Assembly (NCBI RefSeq): GCF_041346945.1
Contig: NZ_CP166850.1
Location: 8,788,501-8,852,500, forward strand
From: Amycolatopsis sp. cg9
Lineage (GTDB): Bacteria; Actinomycetota; Actinomycetes; Mycobacteriales; Pseudonocardiaceae
DNA length: 64,000 nucleotides
Reading direction: 5' to 3'
This document shows, one piece after another, positions 47,269 through 56,425 of the stretch. Position 1 is the stretch's first letter. Every line of letters starts with the position of its first letter. A model generated the notes under the pieces. That model saw only the letters and a list, made by a program, of their open reading frames with translations, searched no databases and was not told the origin of the DNA. A program made the position numbers and the translations under genes.

Positions 47269-47344
47269 CCAGGGTGTGCGCCGCCGATCAGCAACCGATC
47301 AGCGCGGGCGGGCGCACCCCGCCGCCGGGCCCGATGATGGGGAC

Positions 47345-49264
47345 ATGCGAATCGACGTGCTCGGTGCCGTGCGGGCGCTCCGCGACGACGGCACTCCGGT
47401 CGAGCTGGGCGGCCCCCGCCACCGCGAGGTGCTGGCCCGGCTGGTCGCCGCCGAAGGCAGGCTGGTCACCACCGACACCCTCGTCGACGATCTGTGGCCC
47501 GAGCCGCCGGCCCGCGCGGTCGGGGCGTTGCGGACGTTCGTCGCCGCGCTGCGCCGCGCGCTCGAACCCGGCCGGCCGCCCCGCACCCCGCCCCGGGTGA
47601 TCGTCACGGAAGGCCCCGGTTACGCGCTGCGGCTGCCCCGGGCGGACGTGGACGTCCACTGGTTCGAGGACGCGCTCGCCCGGACCCGGCGCGGCTCCGG
47701 CAACGTCACCGAGCTCAGCGCGGCCCTCGCGGCTTGGCGCGGGCCCGCCTACGCCGACGTGCCGGATTCCCCGTGGGCGCGGCGCGAGCGGAACCGGCTG
47801 GAGGAGCTGAGGCTGGCGGCGGTGGAACTGCGCGCCCGCACCATCCTGGACTCCGGGCAGGGCGCCGACCTCGTCGCCGAGCTCGGCGCCCACGTCGCCG
47901 CACACCCGTGGCGCGAGCCGGCCTGGGGCTTGCTGGCCCGCGCACTGCACCGCGAAGGCCGGCAAGCCGACGCACTGGCCACCCTCCGCCGCGCCCGCAC
48001 GATGCTCGTCGACCAGCTCGGGCTCGACCCCGGGGCCGAGCTGCAACGGCTGGAGGCCGACATCCTCACCGGCGCACCGGCCGCGTGGACCGGCCCCGCT
48101 GTCCGGCTCGGCCCCCGCACCACCGTGGACCTGGCCCGCACGCTCGCGCTGGCGGGCGGCGACGCCCTGGTCCATTCCCGGCGCGACCGCCTCACCGCGA
48201 TCCAGGCGGCGGAACGCACCGGCGATCGCCACCTGACGGCCCGGATCATCGGCGCCTACGACGTGCCCGCCATCTGGAGCCGCGCCGACGACCCCGAGCA
48301 GTCCCGCGCGGTCGTCGCGGCTGCCGAGCGGACGTTGCCCGGGCTCGGCCCCGCCGATCTCAGAGCCCGGCTCCTGGCCACGATCGCCGTCGAGAGCCGT
48401 ACCGCCCACCTCTCCGAAGCCGAACTCGAGCGTGCACGGCAGGCCGCGCACCAGGCCGAGGCGCTGGCCCGGGAGCTGGCCGACCCCGCGCTGCTGGCGT
48501 TCGCGCTCAACGGCGTCTTCCTGCAGTCGTTCACCCGTCCCGGGCTCGCGGCCACGCGCGACGCGATCGGTGCCGAGCTGCTCGACCTGGCGACGAGGCA
48601 CGAGCTGCCCAACTTCGCCGTGCTCGGCCGGCTCGTCCGCTTGCAGTCCGCCTCGGCCCGCGGCGACCTCGACACCGCGGCCGCGCACGCCACGGCGGCC
48701 GAACAGCTCGCCGCCACCACCGAAGCGCCCCTCGTCGCCGTCCTCACCGCGTGGTTCCGCGCCCGGGCGACGGCCGCCCGCAGCACCGAACCCGGCGGCC
48801 CGGCCGCCGCCACGGCCGCGGCGCAGTACCGCGCCGCCGAAGACGCGCTGCGGACGGCCGGGATGCCGGGGCTGCACCGCGGCCTGTTCGCGCTCGCGCT
48901 CCTGGGACTGCGCCTGCTGCACGACCGCGCCGCGCCCACCGACCCGCACCTCGACTGGGGCCCGTACCTGCCCTGGGCCCGCCCCCACCTGCTCCTCGCC
49001 CAAGACCGGGAAGCGGCGGCCCGCACCGCCCTCGCGGCCGTGCCGGAACCCCCGCACGACCACCTGCAGGAGGCGATGTGGTGCCTGACCGCCCGCGCCG
49101 CGGCCCGCCTCGGCGACCACGGAGCCGCCGCTCAGGCCGCGGCCGCCCTCCGGGACGCCCGCACCGAAGATGCCGGCGCCGCCAGCGGCCTGCTGACCCT
49201 GGGCCCGGTCGCTCCATACCTGGCCGAGGCCGAGGAATGCGCGGCCGCGGACCGCACCCGGTGA
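47345..49264 (+). CDS. SARP/AfsR-type transcriptional regulator
   Basis: A 639-aa protein. The OmpR-like winged helix (about 1-95) starts MRIDVLGAVRALRDDGTPVE and has GPRHREVLARLVAAEGRLVT. The bacterial transcriptional activation domain (about 100-245) has DVHWFEDALARTRRGSGNVT and the AHPWREPAWGLLARALHREG segment. The remaining 390 residues are TPR-like helices without an NB-ARC domain. SARP regulators activate secondary-metabolite or catabolic genes. The ATG at 47345 is preferred over the upstream frame to 47276. Its 3' end is part of a tandem duplication. Target unknown; the divergent dehalogenase-like gene is a candidate. Confidence 0.9.
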   Translation: MRIDVLGAVRALRDDGTPVELGGPRHREVLARLVAAEGRLVTTDTLVDDLWPEPPARAVGALRTFVAALRRALEPGRPPRTPPRVIVTEGPGYALRLPRADVDVHWFEDALARTRRGSGNVTELSAALAAWRGPAYADVPDSPWARRERNRLEELRLAAVELRARTILDSGQGADLVAELGAHVAAHPWREPAWGLLARALHREGRQADALATLRRARTMLVDQLGLDPGAELQRLEADILTGAPAAWTGPAVRLGPRTTVDLARTLALAGGDALVHSRRDRLTAIQAAERTGDRHLTARIIGAYDVPAIWSRADDPEQSRAVVAAAERTLPGLGPADLRARLLATIAVESRTAHLSEAELERARQAAHQAEALARELADPALLAFALNGVFLQSFTRPGLAATRDAIGAELLDLATRHELPNFAVLGRLVRLQSASARGDLDTAAAHATAAEQLAATTEAPLVAVLTAWFRARATAARSTEPGGPAAATAAAQYRAAEDALRTAGMPGLHRGLFALALLGLRLLHDRAAPTDPHLDWGPYLPWARPHLLLAQDREAAARTALAAVPEPPHDHLQEAMWCLTARAAARLGDHGAAAQAAAALRDARTEDAGAASGLLTLGPVAPYLAEAEECAAADRTR

Positions 49265-49561
49265 CCCCGCCGCGCCGCCCTGCCGGCGACCCTGGTCAGG
49301 ACCCCGGCCAGGTGACCGCGGGGTACATCCGGTTGAACCACGGCAACAGGTAAGGCAGGTACCGCCCCGGCACGCCGTCCGCACCGAACACGCCGGCGCC
49401 GCCAGCGGCCTGCTGCCCCTGGGCCCGGTGGCTCCATACCTGGCCGAGGCCGAGGAATGCGCGGCCGGCGACCCGCGTCAGGACCCCGGCCCGGCGACCG
49501 CGGGGTACATCCGGTTGAACCACGGCAACAGGTAAGGCAAGTACCGCCCCGGCACGCCGTC
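49161..49561. repeat. Tandem duplication across a convergent gene junction
   Basis: Copy 1 (49161-49380, 220 nt) holds the last 104 nt of the SARP gene, the intergenic gap and a copy of the esterase 3' end. Copy 2 (49381-49561, about 181 nt) repeats it with a few mismatches and lacks about 38 nt, which held the SARP stop. The working esterase stop is in copy 2 (49478). Copy 1 thus keeps a dead esterase end, copy 2 a dead SARP end. Confidence 0.88.
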
Positions 49562-50887
49562 GACGGCCGCCGCCAGGTGGTTCATCGTCGGCGGCGCGGT
49601 GTCCGGCCAATGCCCGGTCCGCAGGCGCGTCAGCACCCGGTCGATCGCCGCCTGCTGCTCGCCCGTGGTGAAGGTGCAGTGCCCGGCCGTTTGCACGTAC
49701 GTCTGCCGCAGCAGTGAAGCGTTTCCCGCCCGGCGGGCCAGCGTGCCGTACGACTGCTGCTGGGCGACGGTCGAGATCTGGTCGCCGGTGCCGTTGACGG
49801 TGAGCACCGGGATGCGCAGGTCGCCGGTGAACACGATGCCCCGCTCGAGGTACCGGACGGCGGCCGGATCGGCGGGTACCCGGGGTTCGGCCGCCAGCCG
49901 GCCGAGGTCGGCGCGCAGGTCGAGCCCCGCACGCGCGTACAGCCGGCGGACGGCGTCCTGCTGCTCCGGCGCGGCCAGCGCGAGCTGGCGCACGTAGTCG
50001 ATCCCGATGTTCCACGACGGGTTCCCGCCTGCCAGCTGCTCGATCGCGCGGCGGCTGCTGACCGCCTGCCCGAGGTAGGGCAGCGGGCCGCCCGCGAGCG
50101 CCAGGTACATCCCCCGCTCGACGGCGTCGGCGTCGCGGGCGTCCGGGACCGGGGTCGGCGAGCCGTCGGCGGCCAGGCCCCAGCCCGGCAGCTGGCCGAT
50201 CGCCGCCGCGAGCGCGATCCGCGCCCGGCCGCCCGCCGTCGCCTGGGCCGACGTCACCGCCGAAAGCCACCGCTGCTGGGTTCCGGGGACGTCGGCGGGG
50301 ATGCCGGTCACCGGCAGGGCCGAGTCGCGGAACAGCAAGGTCTTCAGCGTGAACACCGTGTCCAGCTTCTGGTTCCACTGCCCCACCGAGCCGCCGAGGC
50401 CACCGCACATCGGGACGGCGGCGTCGAAGCGGTCCGGGTGCACCTGCGCGACCCCGGCAGCGACCATCCCGCCCATCGAGCGGCCTTCGGCGATCGCGTA
50501 CCGGGCCCGGCCGAACGCGGTTTCGAAGCGGCCGAGGGCTTCGGCCTGGTTGTCGATGGCCCGCGCGATGTGCCAGCCGCTGACCGTGCGCGTGGTGCCG
50601 CCCACCGCGTACCCGCGCGCCACCAGGCTCGCGGTGAGCGCGCTCGGCAGGCCACCCGCGGCGAAGTCGAGGTCCACCAGCACGGCACCGTTCCACCGCA
50701 CCGGTTCGGCGAACGAGTACGGCGTGCCGTCGGCGAGCTGCCCGCCGACGCACCTCGCGGCCGCGATCGGGGCCGAGCAGGGCTCACCGGCTTCCGCCGC
50801 GTGGGCGGTCGCCGGGATCCCGGCCGCCAGGACGGCGACCACGGCGAGCCGGAACCAGAATGCGCTGCGCACGAATCGCTCCTTCAT
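49478..50887 (-). CDS. Secreted alpha/beta hydrolase (esterase-like)
   Basis: A 469-aa protein with a Sec signal peptide (KERFVRSAFWFRLAVVAVLA followed by GIPATAHAAEAG). The core has ARYAIAEGRSMGGMVAAGVA, where GRSMGG is the nucleophile elbow (Ser near 137), VLTVNGTGDQIS near 350 as the acid loop and TAGHCTFTTGEQ (His near 398). Extracellular esterases of this kind act on lipids, tannins or polymers. ATG 50887 overlaps the binding-protein stop (ATGA), so it is the ninth gene of the operon from 58993. Its C-terminus FNRMYPAVAGPGS lies within the tandem duplication. Confidence 0.85.
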   Translation of the reverse strand: MKERFVRSAFWFRLAVVAVLAAGIPATAHAAEAGEPCSAPIAAARCVGGQLADGTPYSFAEPVRWNGAVLVDLDFAAGGLPSALTASLVARGYAVGGTTRTVSGWHIARAIDNQAEALGRFETAFGRARYAIAEGRSMGGMVAAGVAQVHPDRFDAAVPMCGGLGGSVGQWNQKLDTVFTLKTLLFRDSALPVTGIPADVPGTQQRWLSAVTSAQATAGGRARIALAAAIGQLPGWGLAADGSPTPVPDARDADAVERGMYLALAGGPLPYLGQAVSSRRAIEQLAGGNPSWNIGIDYVRQLALAAPEQQDAVRRLYARAGLDLRADLGRLAAEPRVPADPAAVRYLERGIVFTGDLRIPVLTVNGTGDQISTVAQQQSYGTLARRAGNASLLRQTYVQTAGHCTFTTGEQQAAIDRVLTRLRTGHWPDTAPPTMNHLAAAVDGVPGRYLPYLLPWFNRMYPAVAGPGS

Positions 50888-51798
50888 CCTCGGGTGGCCG
50901 CGTTGAGCACCGGCTGCGGAACCGACACCTGGTTGAGCCCCCACCGGGACATGATCCCGACGTAGGTGCCGTCCTGGAAAAGCTCTTCGAACACCTGCTG
51001 CAGCACCGGGCCCAGCCCGGACGATTTGGGGACGTACAACGCCAGATCGTCTTTGGTCGCCCCCTGCGCCTCGGTCTGGGTGACGTACTTGTTCCCGCCT
51101 TGCCGCTGCGTGACGTCGATCGCCGCGGCCTCGGTCATCCCCGCCGCGTCCGCGCGGCCCGAGCGGGTGGCCAGCAGGGTGGCGTCGGTGTCGTCGAGGC
51201 CGACGGTCCGCGTCGCCGGGCGCTTGCTGTCCGTGCAGAACCGCGACAGCTTGCCCAGCTGGTCCTCGACCACGCTCGCGGTCACCACCGCGATGCGCTT
51301 GCCGCAGAGGTCTTCGACCCGCGCGATGCCGGCCGTCGAACCGGCGGGGAAGACGTAGGCGGTGCGGGTGGTCATCCAGGTGATCGTGTCGAACTGCTTC
51401 TCGCGCTCGGCGGTGGCCTTGACCGGGCCGTTGAACGCGTCGTACCGGTTGCCCAGCATGCCCTGGAGCGCGGCCGGGAGCCCGGCGACGACGATCGTCT
51501 GCGTCCGGACACCGAGCACCTGGCCGATCGCGGTCTGGAAGTCGGCGTCGATCCCGGTGACCGTCCCGTCCGGCGCGACCGTCCGGTAGGGCGGGTGGGA
51601 GTCACCGGCGAACCTGAGCACGCCGGCGTCCTTGACCGCCTGGGGCAGTGCGTCGTGCAAGGACTGCACCACTGGGAGGTTCGTGCCGGTGGCCAGGCCC
51701 GGCGAGCCGCCGTCCACCGTGCACCCGGCGGCGGCCAGCCCGAGAACGGCGGTCGCGAAGAGCGCGCTTCGGCTTCGCCGGCGAAGCGGGGATCGCAT
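50884..51798 (-). CDS. ABC-transporter substrate-binding lipoprotein 1 (family 3)
   Basis: A 304-aa protein with n-region MRSPLRRRSRS and lipobox LAAAGC (Cys near 26). The family 3 (polar amino acid type) domain shows [36 protein letters not shown] and [20 protein letters not shown]. It is a close paralogue of the 58076-58993 protein, alike through nearly its whole length. AAAGGAG precedes the ATG. Two binding proteins for one permease suggest two related ligands. The conserved [16 protein letters not shown] loop differs from most His/Gln binding proteins. Confidence 0.92.
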   Translation of the reverse strand: MRSPLRRRSRSALFATAVLGLAAAGCTVDGGSPGLATGTNLPVVQSLHDALPQAVKDAGVLRFAGDSHPPYRTVAPDGTVTGIDADFQTAIGQVLGVRTQTIVVAGLPAALQGMLGNRYDAFNGPVKATAEREKQFDTITWMTTRTAYVFPAGSTAGIARVEDLCGKRIAVVTASVVEDQLGKLSRFCTDSKRPATRTVGLDDTDATLLATRSGRADAAGMTEAAAIDVTQRQGGNKYVTQTEAQGATKDDLALYVPKSSGLGPVLQQVFEELFQDGTYVGIMSRWGLNQVSVPQPVLNAATRG

Positions 51799-51817
51799 GG
51801 GACTCCTTTCCGGACGG

Positions 51818-53041
51818 TCAGGTCAACCCGTCGAGCCACGCGGTCATCCGCGCGGTCAGGTCGGCGCCCGTGCGGGCGTCGACGTTGTCGGCGTGCAGTT
51901 CGAGCACCGGGATGCCCGCGTCGCGCAGGGCGCGGGTGGTGAAGTAGCCGCCGCGGGCGTCGTCGGAGACCAGGTGCACCACGCCGTTCACGCCGTGGTG
52001 GCGGGCTTCCTTGACGTACCACTCCGCCGACCACGGCGGCGTGTAGAGCTGGTCGCCGAAGGCGGCGAAGCGGGCAGCCAGGGCGCGCAGCGGGTCGTCG
52101 CCGTAGCGCAGGTAGCCGTCCGCGGCGATGGCGAGGTACATCGACCACACGAACACCGCGCCGTGCGAACGCTGGAACCGCTGGTAGAACTCGAGGTCGA
52201 ACCACAGCCCGCGGCCGATCCACATCAGCCGCAGCCGCTCGTCGGGGCAGACCGCGACACCGGCGTCGATCCGGTCGCGCACCTCGTCGTGGAACGCGCG
52301 CGCGGCGTCGCGGGCCCACTCGGTGCCGCGGTGCCACTGCGGCACCATGACGCTCGGGATGCCGTCGGTGACGGCGATCGGGCACGGCCGCGCGGCGGCG
52401 ATCAGGTCGCGGGTGCGGCGGTTCCACTCCTGCTGCTCGTTGACCAGGTCCAGGACTTCGCGGAACCGGGTCTCGGAGAACACCCGGCCGGTGGTCTGCT
52501 CGAGGAACCGGATGAGCCCGGTCAGCTCGCCGGTCAGCAGGTCGAGGCGGTCGCTGCCGATGGCCTCCTCCCAGCGGTGCGGCATCAGCTCCCACCACCG
52601 CTCGGGGACCGCGTTCTCCGCCGCGCTCTCCAGCGGGTAGTAGGTGACGCCGGGCTGGGCGGCCCAGACGTCGAAGATCTTGCGGGACGCGTCGCCGGTC
52701 GTCTCGCCGAGCACGATCGACGGCGTCGGCAGCCCGCCCCAGGGTGCCCGGCCGGGATCGGTCTCGAACGCCGACGCCAGCGAAGTGGCGCTGTACTGCT
52801 CGATGTAGTCGGGGTAGCCGCGTTCGCGCAGCAGGCCGAGGTAGCGCTGGGTCTGGCGTTTCGCGGCGACGATCGACGCCCACCACTGGTTGACCACGTA
52901 CGGGATGCCCATCGCGCGGAAGATCTCCTGGGGCGCGTCCGCGTTGACCAACGCCGGTGGCGTGCCCTCGGCGCGCAGCCGGGCGAACCACTCGCGTTGG
53001 TACGCGGTCGCCGTGGTCGCCGACGCCAGCCGGCTCGTCAT
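51818..53041 (-). CDS. 2-hydroxyacyl-CoA dehydratase family protein, large-type subunit
   Basis: A 407-aa protein of the HgdB/FldB/BcrB fold: ALVNADAPQEIFRAMGIPYV, NQWWASIVAAK, LPTPSIVLGETTGD and VFVWSMYLAIAADGYL. In anaerobic homologues three cysteines hold a 4Fe-4S cluster that takes an electron from an ATP-driven activator. Here only two Cys exist (220, 265), and at the expected sites I see EQYSATSLA, TTGDASRK and LVSDDARGG, without Cys. So it may lack the cluster. ATG 53041 overlaps the partner's stop. Reaction unknown; a CoA-linked or scaffold role is inferred from the adjacent CoA-transferase. Confidence 0.82.
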   Translation of the reverse strand: MTSRLASATTATAYQREWFARLRAEGTPPALVNADAPQEIFRAMGIPYVVNQWWASIVAAKRQTQRYLGLLRERGYPDYIEQYSATSLASAFETDPGRAPWGGLPTPSIVLGETTGDASRKIFDVWAAQPGVTYYPLESAAENAVPERWWELMPHRWEEAIGSDRLDLLTGELTGLIRFLEQTTGRVFSETRFREVLDLVNEQQEWNRRTRDLIAAARPCPIAVTDGIPSVMVPQWHRGTEWARDAARAFHDEVRDRIDAGVAVCPDERLRLMWIGRGLWFDLEFYQRFQRSHGAVFVWSMYLAIAADGYLRYGDDPLRALAARFAAFGDQLYTPPWSAEWYVKEARHHGVNGVVHLVSDDARGGYFTTRALRDAGIPVLELHADNVDARTGADLTARMTAWLDGLT

Positions 53042-54054
53042 GCCGCCGCCCCCGCCGGGAGCAACGCCGCGAGAGCGTCCTCGGTGAGTCCGCCGTACGG
53101 CTGGCGTTCCGCGAGAACCGCCCGCACCCCGGTCGCGGCCCGCTGTTCCGGGAAGTCCCACGGCGGCGCGTCGTCGTGGACCCGCGCGTAGGAGAACAGG
53201 ACCTCCGCGCCGCACGCGCGGGCGGCCGCGGCGGTGTGCTCGGCGCGCTGCCCGATGGACGCGCGGGGCGCGGACGGGCCGTTGTACTGGTACCGCTCGG
53301 CCAGCGCGAGTTCCGTCGGTGCCGCGCAGGTGCGCGCGAACAGCAGCTCGCCCCAGTCGTGGTCCTCCCCCACGACGAGGAACCCGTTGCGCTCCAACGT
53401 TTCGTAGACGCCCGGGTGGTCGTGGGAGCTCCCGGTGAGGAACAGGCGCACCCCGTCGGCCTCGCGAGGGTCGGCGAGCACGCGATCGGCCAGCTCGATG
53501 GCGGCCGCGACCGGCACCCTGGTGGTCTCGGCGACGACCTCGAGGAACCGCGCGCCGCTCAGCCGGTTCGCCCGGCGCGACGCGGCGACGCGGGAGAGCG
53601 ACCGCCGCAGGGTGTCGTGCGCGGTGATGGCCTCGGCGAGGTCGTCGTCGCCGATCGGCCGCCAGCGCCCGAGCCACTCGCGCAGCTGCGCGACCTTCGC
53701 GTGCACGTACCGGGTGGTCGTGTGGTGCGGCAGGTGCAGGACGTCCACCAGCCGCACCGGCGGCAGCCGCAGCTCCGGCTCGACGCGGTGTAGCTCCCGC
53801 AGCGCGTAGAACAGCCGCAACGACGCTTCGCAGTCCCGGGAGACGACGATGGCTTCGAGCGGTCCGTAGTCCCCGGCGAGGATCCGCGTCAGGATCGACC
53901 GGGCGACCGGGTCGACGCCTCGGCCGAGGTAGCGGTCGCCCGGCGTGTGGTCCTCGCCCGGCTGGCCGGTCAGCCGCAGCGGCAGCAGTCCCGCGGCGGT
54001 GATCAGCTCGACCGGGACGTCGGCACCGACGTACCCCACCGCCGGCGTGCTCAA
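53038..54054 (-). CDS. 2-hydroxyacyl-CoA dehydratase family protein, small-type subunit
   Basis: A 338-aa protein starting at TTG 54054 (TTGA overlap with the CoA-transferase). GYVGADVPVELITAAGLLPL and ILAGDYGPLEAIVVSRDCEA are clear family blocks. Of the usual three cluster cysteines, only Cys75 (RDCEASLR) seems kept: GRGVDPVARS stands where a Cys-Pro is expected, and ARVHDDAPPWDFPEQ replaces a CDP motif, with His in place of Cys. Forms a pair with the 407-aa protein. No HgdC/FldI activator is encoded anywhere in the window. Likely evolved to work in air, or to a new function. Confidence 0.82.
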   Translation of the reverse strand: MSTPAVGYVGADVPVELITAAGLLPLRLTGQPGEDHTPGDRYLGRGVDPVARSILTRILAGDYGPLEAIVVSRDCEASLRLFYALRELHRVEPELRLPPVRLVDVLHLPHHTTTRYVHAKVAQLREWLGRWRPIGDDDLAEAITAHDTLRRSLSRVAASRRANRLSGARFLEVVAETTRVPVAAAIELADRVLADPREADGVRLFLTGSSHDHPGVYETLERNGFLVVGEDHDWGELLFARTCAAPTELALAERYQYNGPSAPRASIGQRAEHTAAAARACGAEVLFSYARVHDDAPPWDFPEQRAATGVRAVLAERQPYGGLTEDALAALLPAGAAA

Positions 54055-55289
54055 ATGACCGCCTCCGCGACCAGGTCCGCCAGCTGCTCTTCGGTGTAGC
54101 CGAGCAGTTCGCGGTAGACGTGCTCGTTGTGCTCCCCCAGCCCCGGCGCCGGCCGGTCGAGGGCGACGCGGGCGGCGGAGAACCGGATCGGCACGCCGGT
54201 CCCGGCCAGGTCGGCGACGTCGCCGTGCCGCGGGTGCCGCAGCGGCACCACCTCTTCGCGCGCCAGGACCAGCGGGTCCCGCACCGCGTCGCGCGGTTCA
54301 CGGACCTCGGCGGCCGGTACGCCCTCGGCGGTGAACGCGGCGAGGACCTCCGCGAGCGGCCGCACCCGGCACCACTCGCGGATCAACCCGTGCAGCTCGT
54401 CGGCCGCGCGGACCCGCTGGTCCCGCGTCCGGTAGCGGTCGTCCTCGGCCAGCTCGGGCCGGCCGATCGCCCGCAGCACCCCGTGGGCGAAGGCGTCGGT
54501 CGGCGCGCAGAGGGCGAGATGACCGTCGAGCGCCGGCAGGATCCCGAACGGCGCCAGCCGCGGCACCATCGACCCGGTGCGCTGCGGCAGGCCGACCGCG
54601 TCGAAGGCGTCGAACGGCTCGCACGCGACCAGCGACGTCAGCGCGCCGAGCATCGACACGTCCACGTGCTGGCCCTCGCCGGTGTGCTCGGCCTGCAACA
54701 GCGCCGAAACCGTGCCGACCACGGCGAACAGCGGCGCCAGCAGGTCGCCGATCGGGAGCCCGAACCGGACCGGGCCCTCGTCGGGTTCGCCGGCGGTCAG
54801 CATCACGCCGCTGAGCGCCTGGATGATCGAGTCCATGGCCTTGCCCGACCCGGGGCCGCCCTGGGCGCCGAACCCGCTGATCGAGGTGTAGACGAGCCGC
54901 GGGTTGAGCTCCCGGACCTGCGCGTAGGAGATGCCCAGCCGGTCGGTGACGCCCGGGCTGTAGTTCTCGACGAGCACGTCGGCGTCGCGGACGAGGTCGG
55001 TGAACACCGCGCGGGACCGCGGGTTCTTCAGGTCGAGGGTGACGCTGAGCTTGTTGCGGCCGCGCAGCAGCATCGACACCGACAGGTCGTCGTCGTGCCG
55101 GCGGGCGAGGTTCAGCCCGTCGCGGCCGACGTAGGGCGCGTTGTTGCGGGACGAATCCCCGCCGGTCGCCGGGTTTTCGACCTTGATCACGGTCGCGCCC
55201 AGCCCGGCGAGCAGCAGGGTCGCGTACGGCCCGGCGAGCGCGGTGGTCAGGTCGATGACGGTGCGGCCGGCCAGTGGCTGGTCGGTCAT
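54051..55289 (-). CDS. CaiB/BaiF-family CoA-transferase (class III)
   Basis: A 412-aa protein with the family opening LAGRTVIDLTTALAGPYATL, VIKVENPATGGDSSRN, VENYSPGVTDRLGISY, ISGFGAQGGPGSGKAMDSII and the catalytic Asp in GLPIGDLLAP (Asp182). Class III transferases move CoA between carboxylic acids. In fldABC of Clostridium a CaiB-type enzyme (FldA) feeds 2-hydroxyacyl groups to the FldBC dehydratase, and here the same three gene types are contiguous. ATG 55289 overlaps the CapA stop. Donor and acceptor unknown. Confidence 0.92.
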   Translation of the reverse strand: MTDQPLAGRTVIDLTTALAGPYATLLLAGLGATVIKVENPATGGDSSRNNAPYVGRDGLNLARRHDDDLSVSMLLRGRNKLSVTLDLKNPRSRAVFTDLVRDADVLVENYSPGVTDRLGISYAQVRELNPRLVYTSISGFGAQGGPGSGKAMDSIIQALSGVMLTAGEPDEGPVRFGLPIGDLLAPLFAVVGTVSALLQAEHTGEGQHVDVSMLGALTSLVACEPFDAFDAVGLPQRTGSMVPRLAPFGILPALDGHLALCAPTDAFAHGVLRAIGRPELAEDDRYRTRDQRVRAADELHGLIREWCRVRPLAEVLAAFTAEGVPAAEVREPRDAVRDPLVLAREEVVPLRHPRHGDVADLAGTGVPIRFSAARVALDRPAPGLGEHNEHVYRELLGYTEEQLADLVAEAVI

Positions 55290-56425
55290 GCGGGAACCCC
55301 CTCGGAGAGAGCGACGAGCACTTCGGTGCCGCGGGTGGTGAACCGGCCGTTGAGGTTCGCGCCGCGGGTGATGTCCTCGACGTACTTCGCCACGGCCTCG
55401 CCTTCCGGTGTACCGCCGACCGGCACCGGACGGCCCTGGTCGTCGATCCGGCAGGGGACGAAGCCCGCTTCGCGCAGCCCGGTCTCGTCGAAGCGGCAGA
55501 AGGCGATGGCGGTGTTGCGGCTTTCGGGGTGGAACGGGAAGAACGGCATGTCCGGGTCGGGCGCGAAGCCGTACAGCTGCGTCCGGCGCTCGGCCCACGC
55601 GCGCAGCTCGTCCGCGCCGACACCGGCGCCCGGGGTCAGGGCGTGGGTGACGGTGGCGAAGTTGCCGAGGCCGTGGAAGATCGGCCGTCCTCTGTGGACC
55701 TCGATGCCGCGCATGATGTGCGGGTGGTGGGAGAACACCGCGTCGGCGCCGGCGTCGACCGCCGCGCGGGCGACCGGGCTCTCGTACATCGCGACCGCGA
55801 CAGGGGTGTGGCCGACGCCCTTGTGCAGCGAGACGAGCACGACGTCGGCCTCGGCGCGCAGGCGGCGCACGTCGTCGGCCATCGCGTCCAGGCTGTCCGG
55901 GTCGGCGAAGGTGTAGATCTTCGGCGGGCCGCCCGGACTCGCGTGGTCGAGCTCGTAGTGGGTGAGGACGTGCACGTACGCGCAGCCGGGTTTGCGGGAG
56001 GTGGCCCAGGATTCGCGCGGGCCGACGCAGTTGTACGACAGGACGCCGATGCGCAGGCCGCCGCGCTCCACCATCGCCGGGCGCCGGGCCTCGGCCAGGT
56101 TGGCCCCGGCGCCGGCCGTCGCCATGCCCGCCTCGCGCGAGTAGGCGATGGTGTCGGCCAGACCCCCGTCCCCGGCGTCGAGGACGTGGTTGCCCGCGAG
56201 CGTGACGACCTCGAACCCGGCCCCGGCCACCGCTTTCAGCGCCGCGGGGTCCGCCGGTGGCGCGGGGACGTCGGTGCTGTGCTGGACCGCGGTGGTCGAA
56301 TGCGGGACTTCGACGTGCCCGATCGCCAGGTCCATCGCCCGCAGCACCGGCGCGGCCGGGGCGAGAAAGAACTCCGGGTCGGGCTCGTCCAGGATGAGGT
56401 CGCCGACGGCGCCGACAGTGATCAC
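55286..56425 (-). CDS. CapA-family (PGA_cap) metallophosphatase-like protein
   Basis: A 379-aa protein from GTG 56425, preceded by GGAGGG. It has [17 protein letters not shown] (first metal motif), [20 protein letters not shown], the GNHxxD motif, [14 protein letters not shown] and [20 protein letters not shown], as in CapA/poly-gamma-glutamate capsule proteins of the calcineurin-like superfamily. No signal peptide is present, so it is probably cytosolic here, unlike CapA. Within this operon it may hydrolyse an amide or phosphate linked to the imported compound. Overlaps both neighbours by 4 nt. Confidence 0.87.
   Translation of the reverse strand: MITVGAVGDLILDEPDPEFFLAPAAPVLRAMDLAIGHVEVPHSTTAVQHSTDVPAPPADPAALKAVAGAGFEVVTLAGNHVLDAGDGGLADTIAYSREAGMATAGAGANLAEARRPAMVERGGLRIGVLSYNCVGPRESWATSRKPGCAYVHVLTHYELDHASPGGPPKIYTFADPDSLDAMADDVRRLRAEADVVLVSLHKGVGHTPVAVAMYESPVARAAVDAGADAVFSHHPHIMRGIEVHRGRPIFHGLGNFATVTHALTPGAGVGADELRAWAERRTQLYGFAPDPDMPFFPFHPESRNTAIAFCRFDETGLREAGFVPCRIDDQGRPVPVGGTPEGEAVAKYVEDITRGANLNGRFTTRGTEVLVALSEGVPA

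Noticed and set aside
47288..49384. 698-aa minus-strand frame opposite the SARP gene
   Set aside because: Gly/Arg/Gln-rich antisense shadow.
55286..56425. Capsule (poly-gamma-glutamate) synthesis locus
   Set aside because: Only a CapA-like protein without signal peptide is present; no CapB, CapC or other capsule genes.
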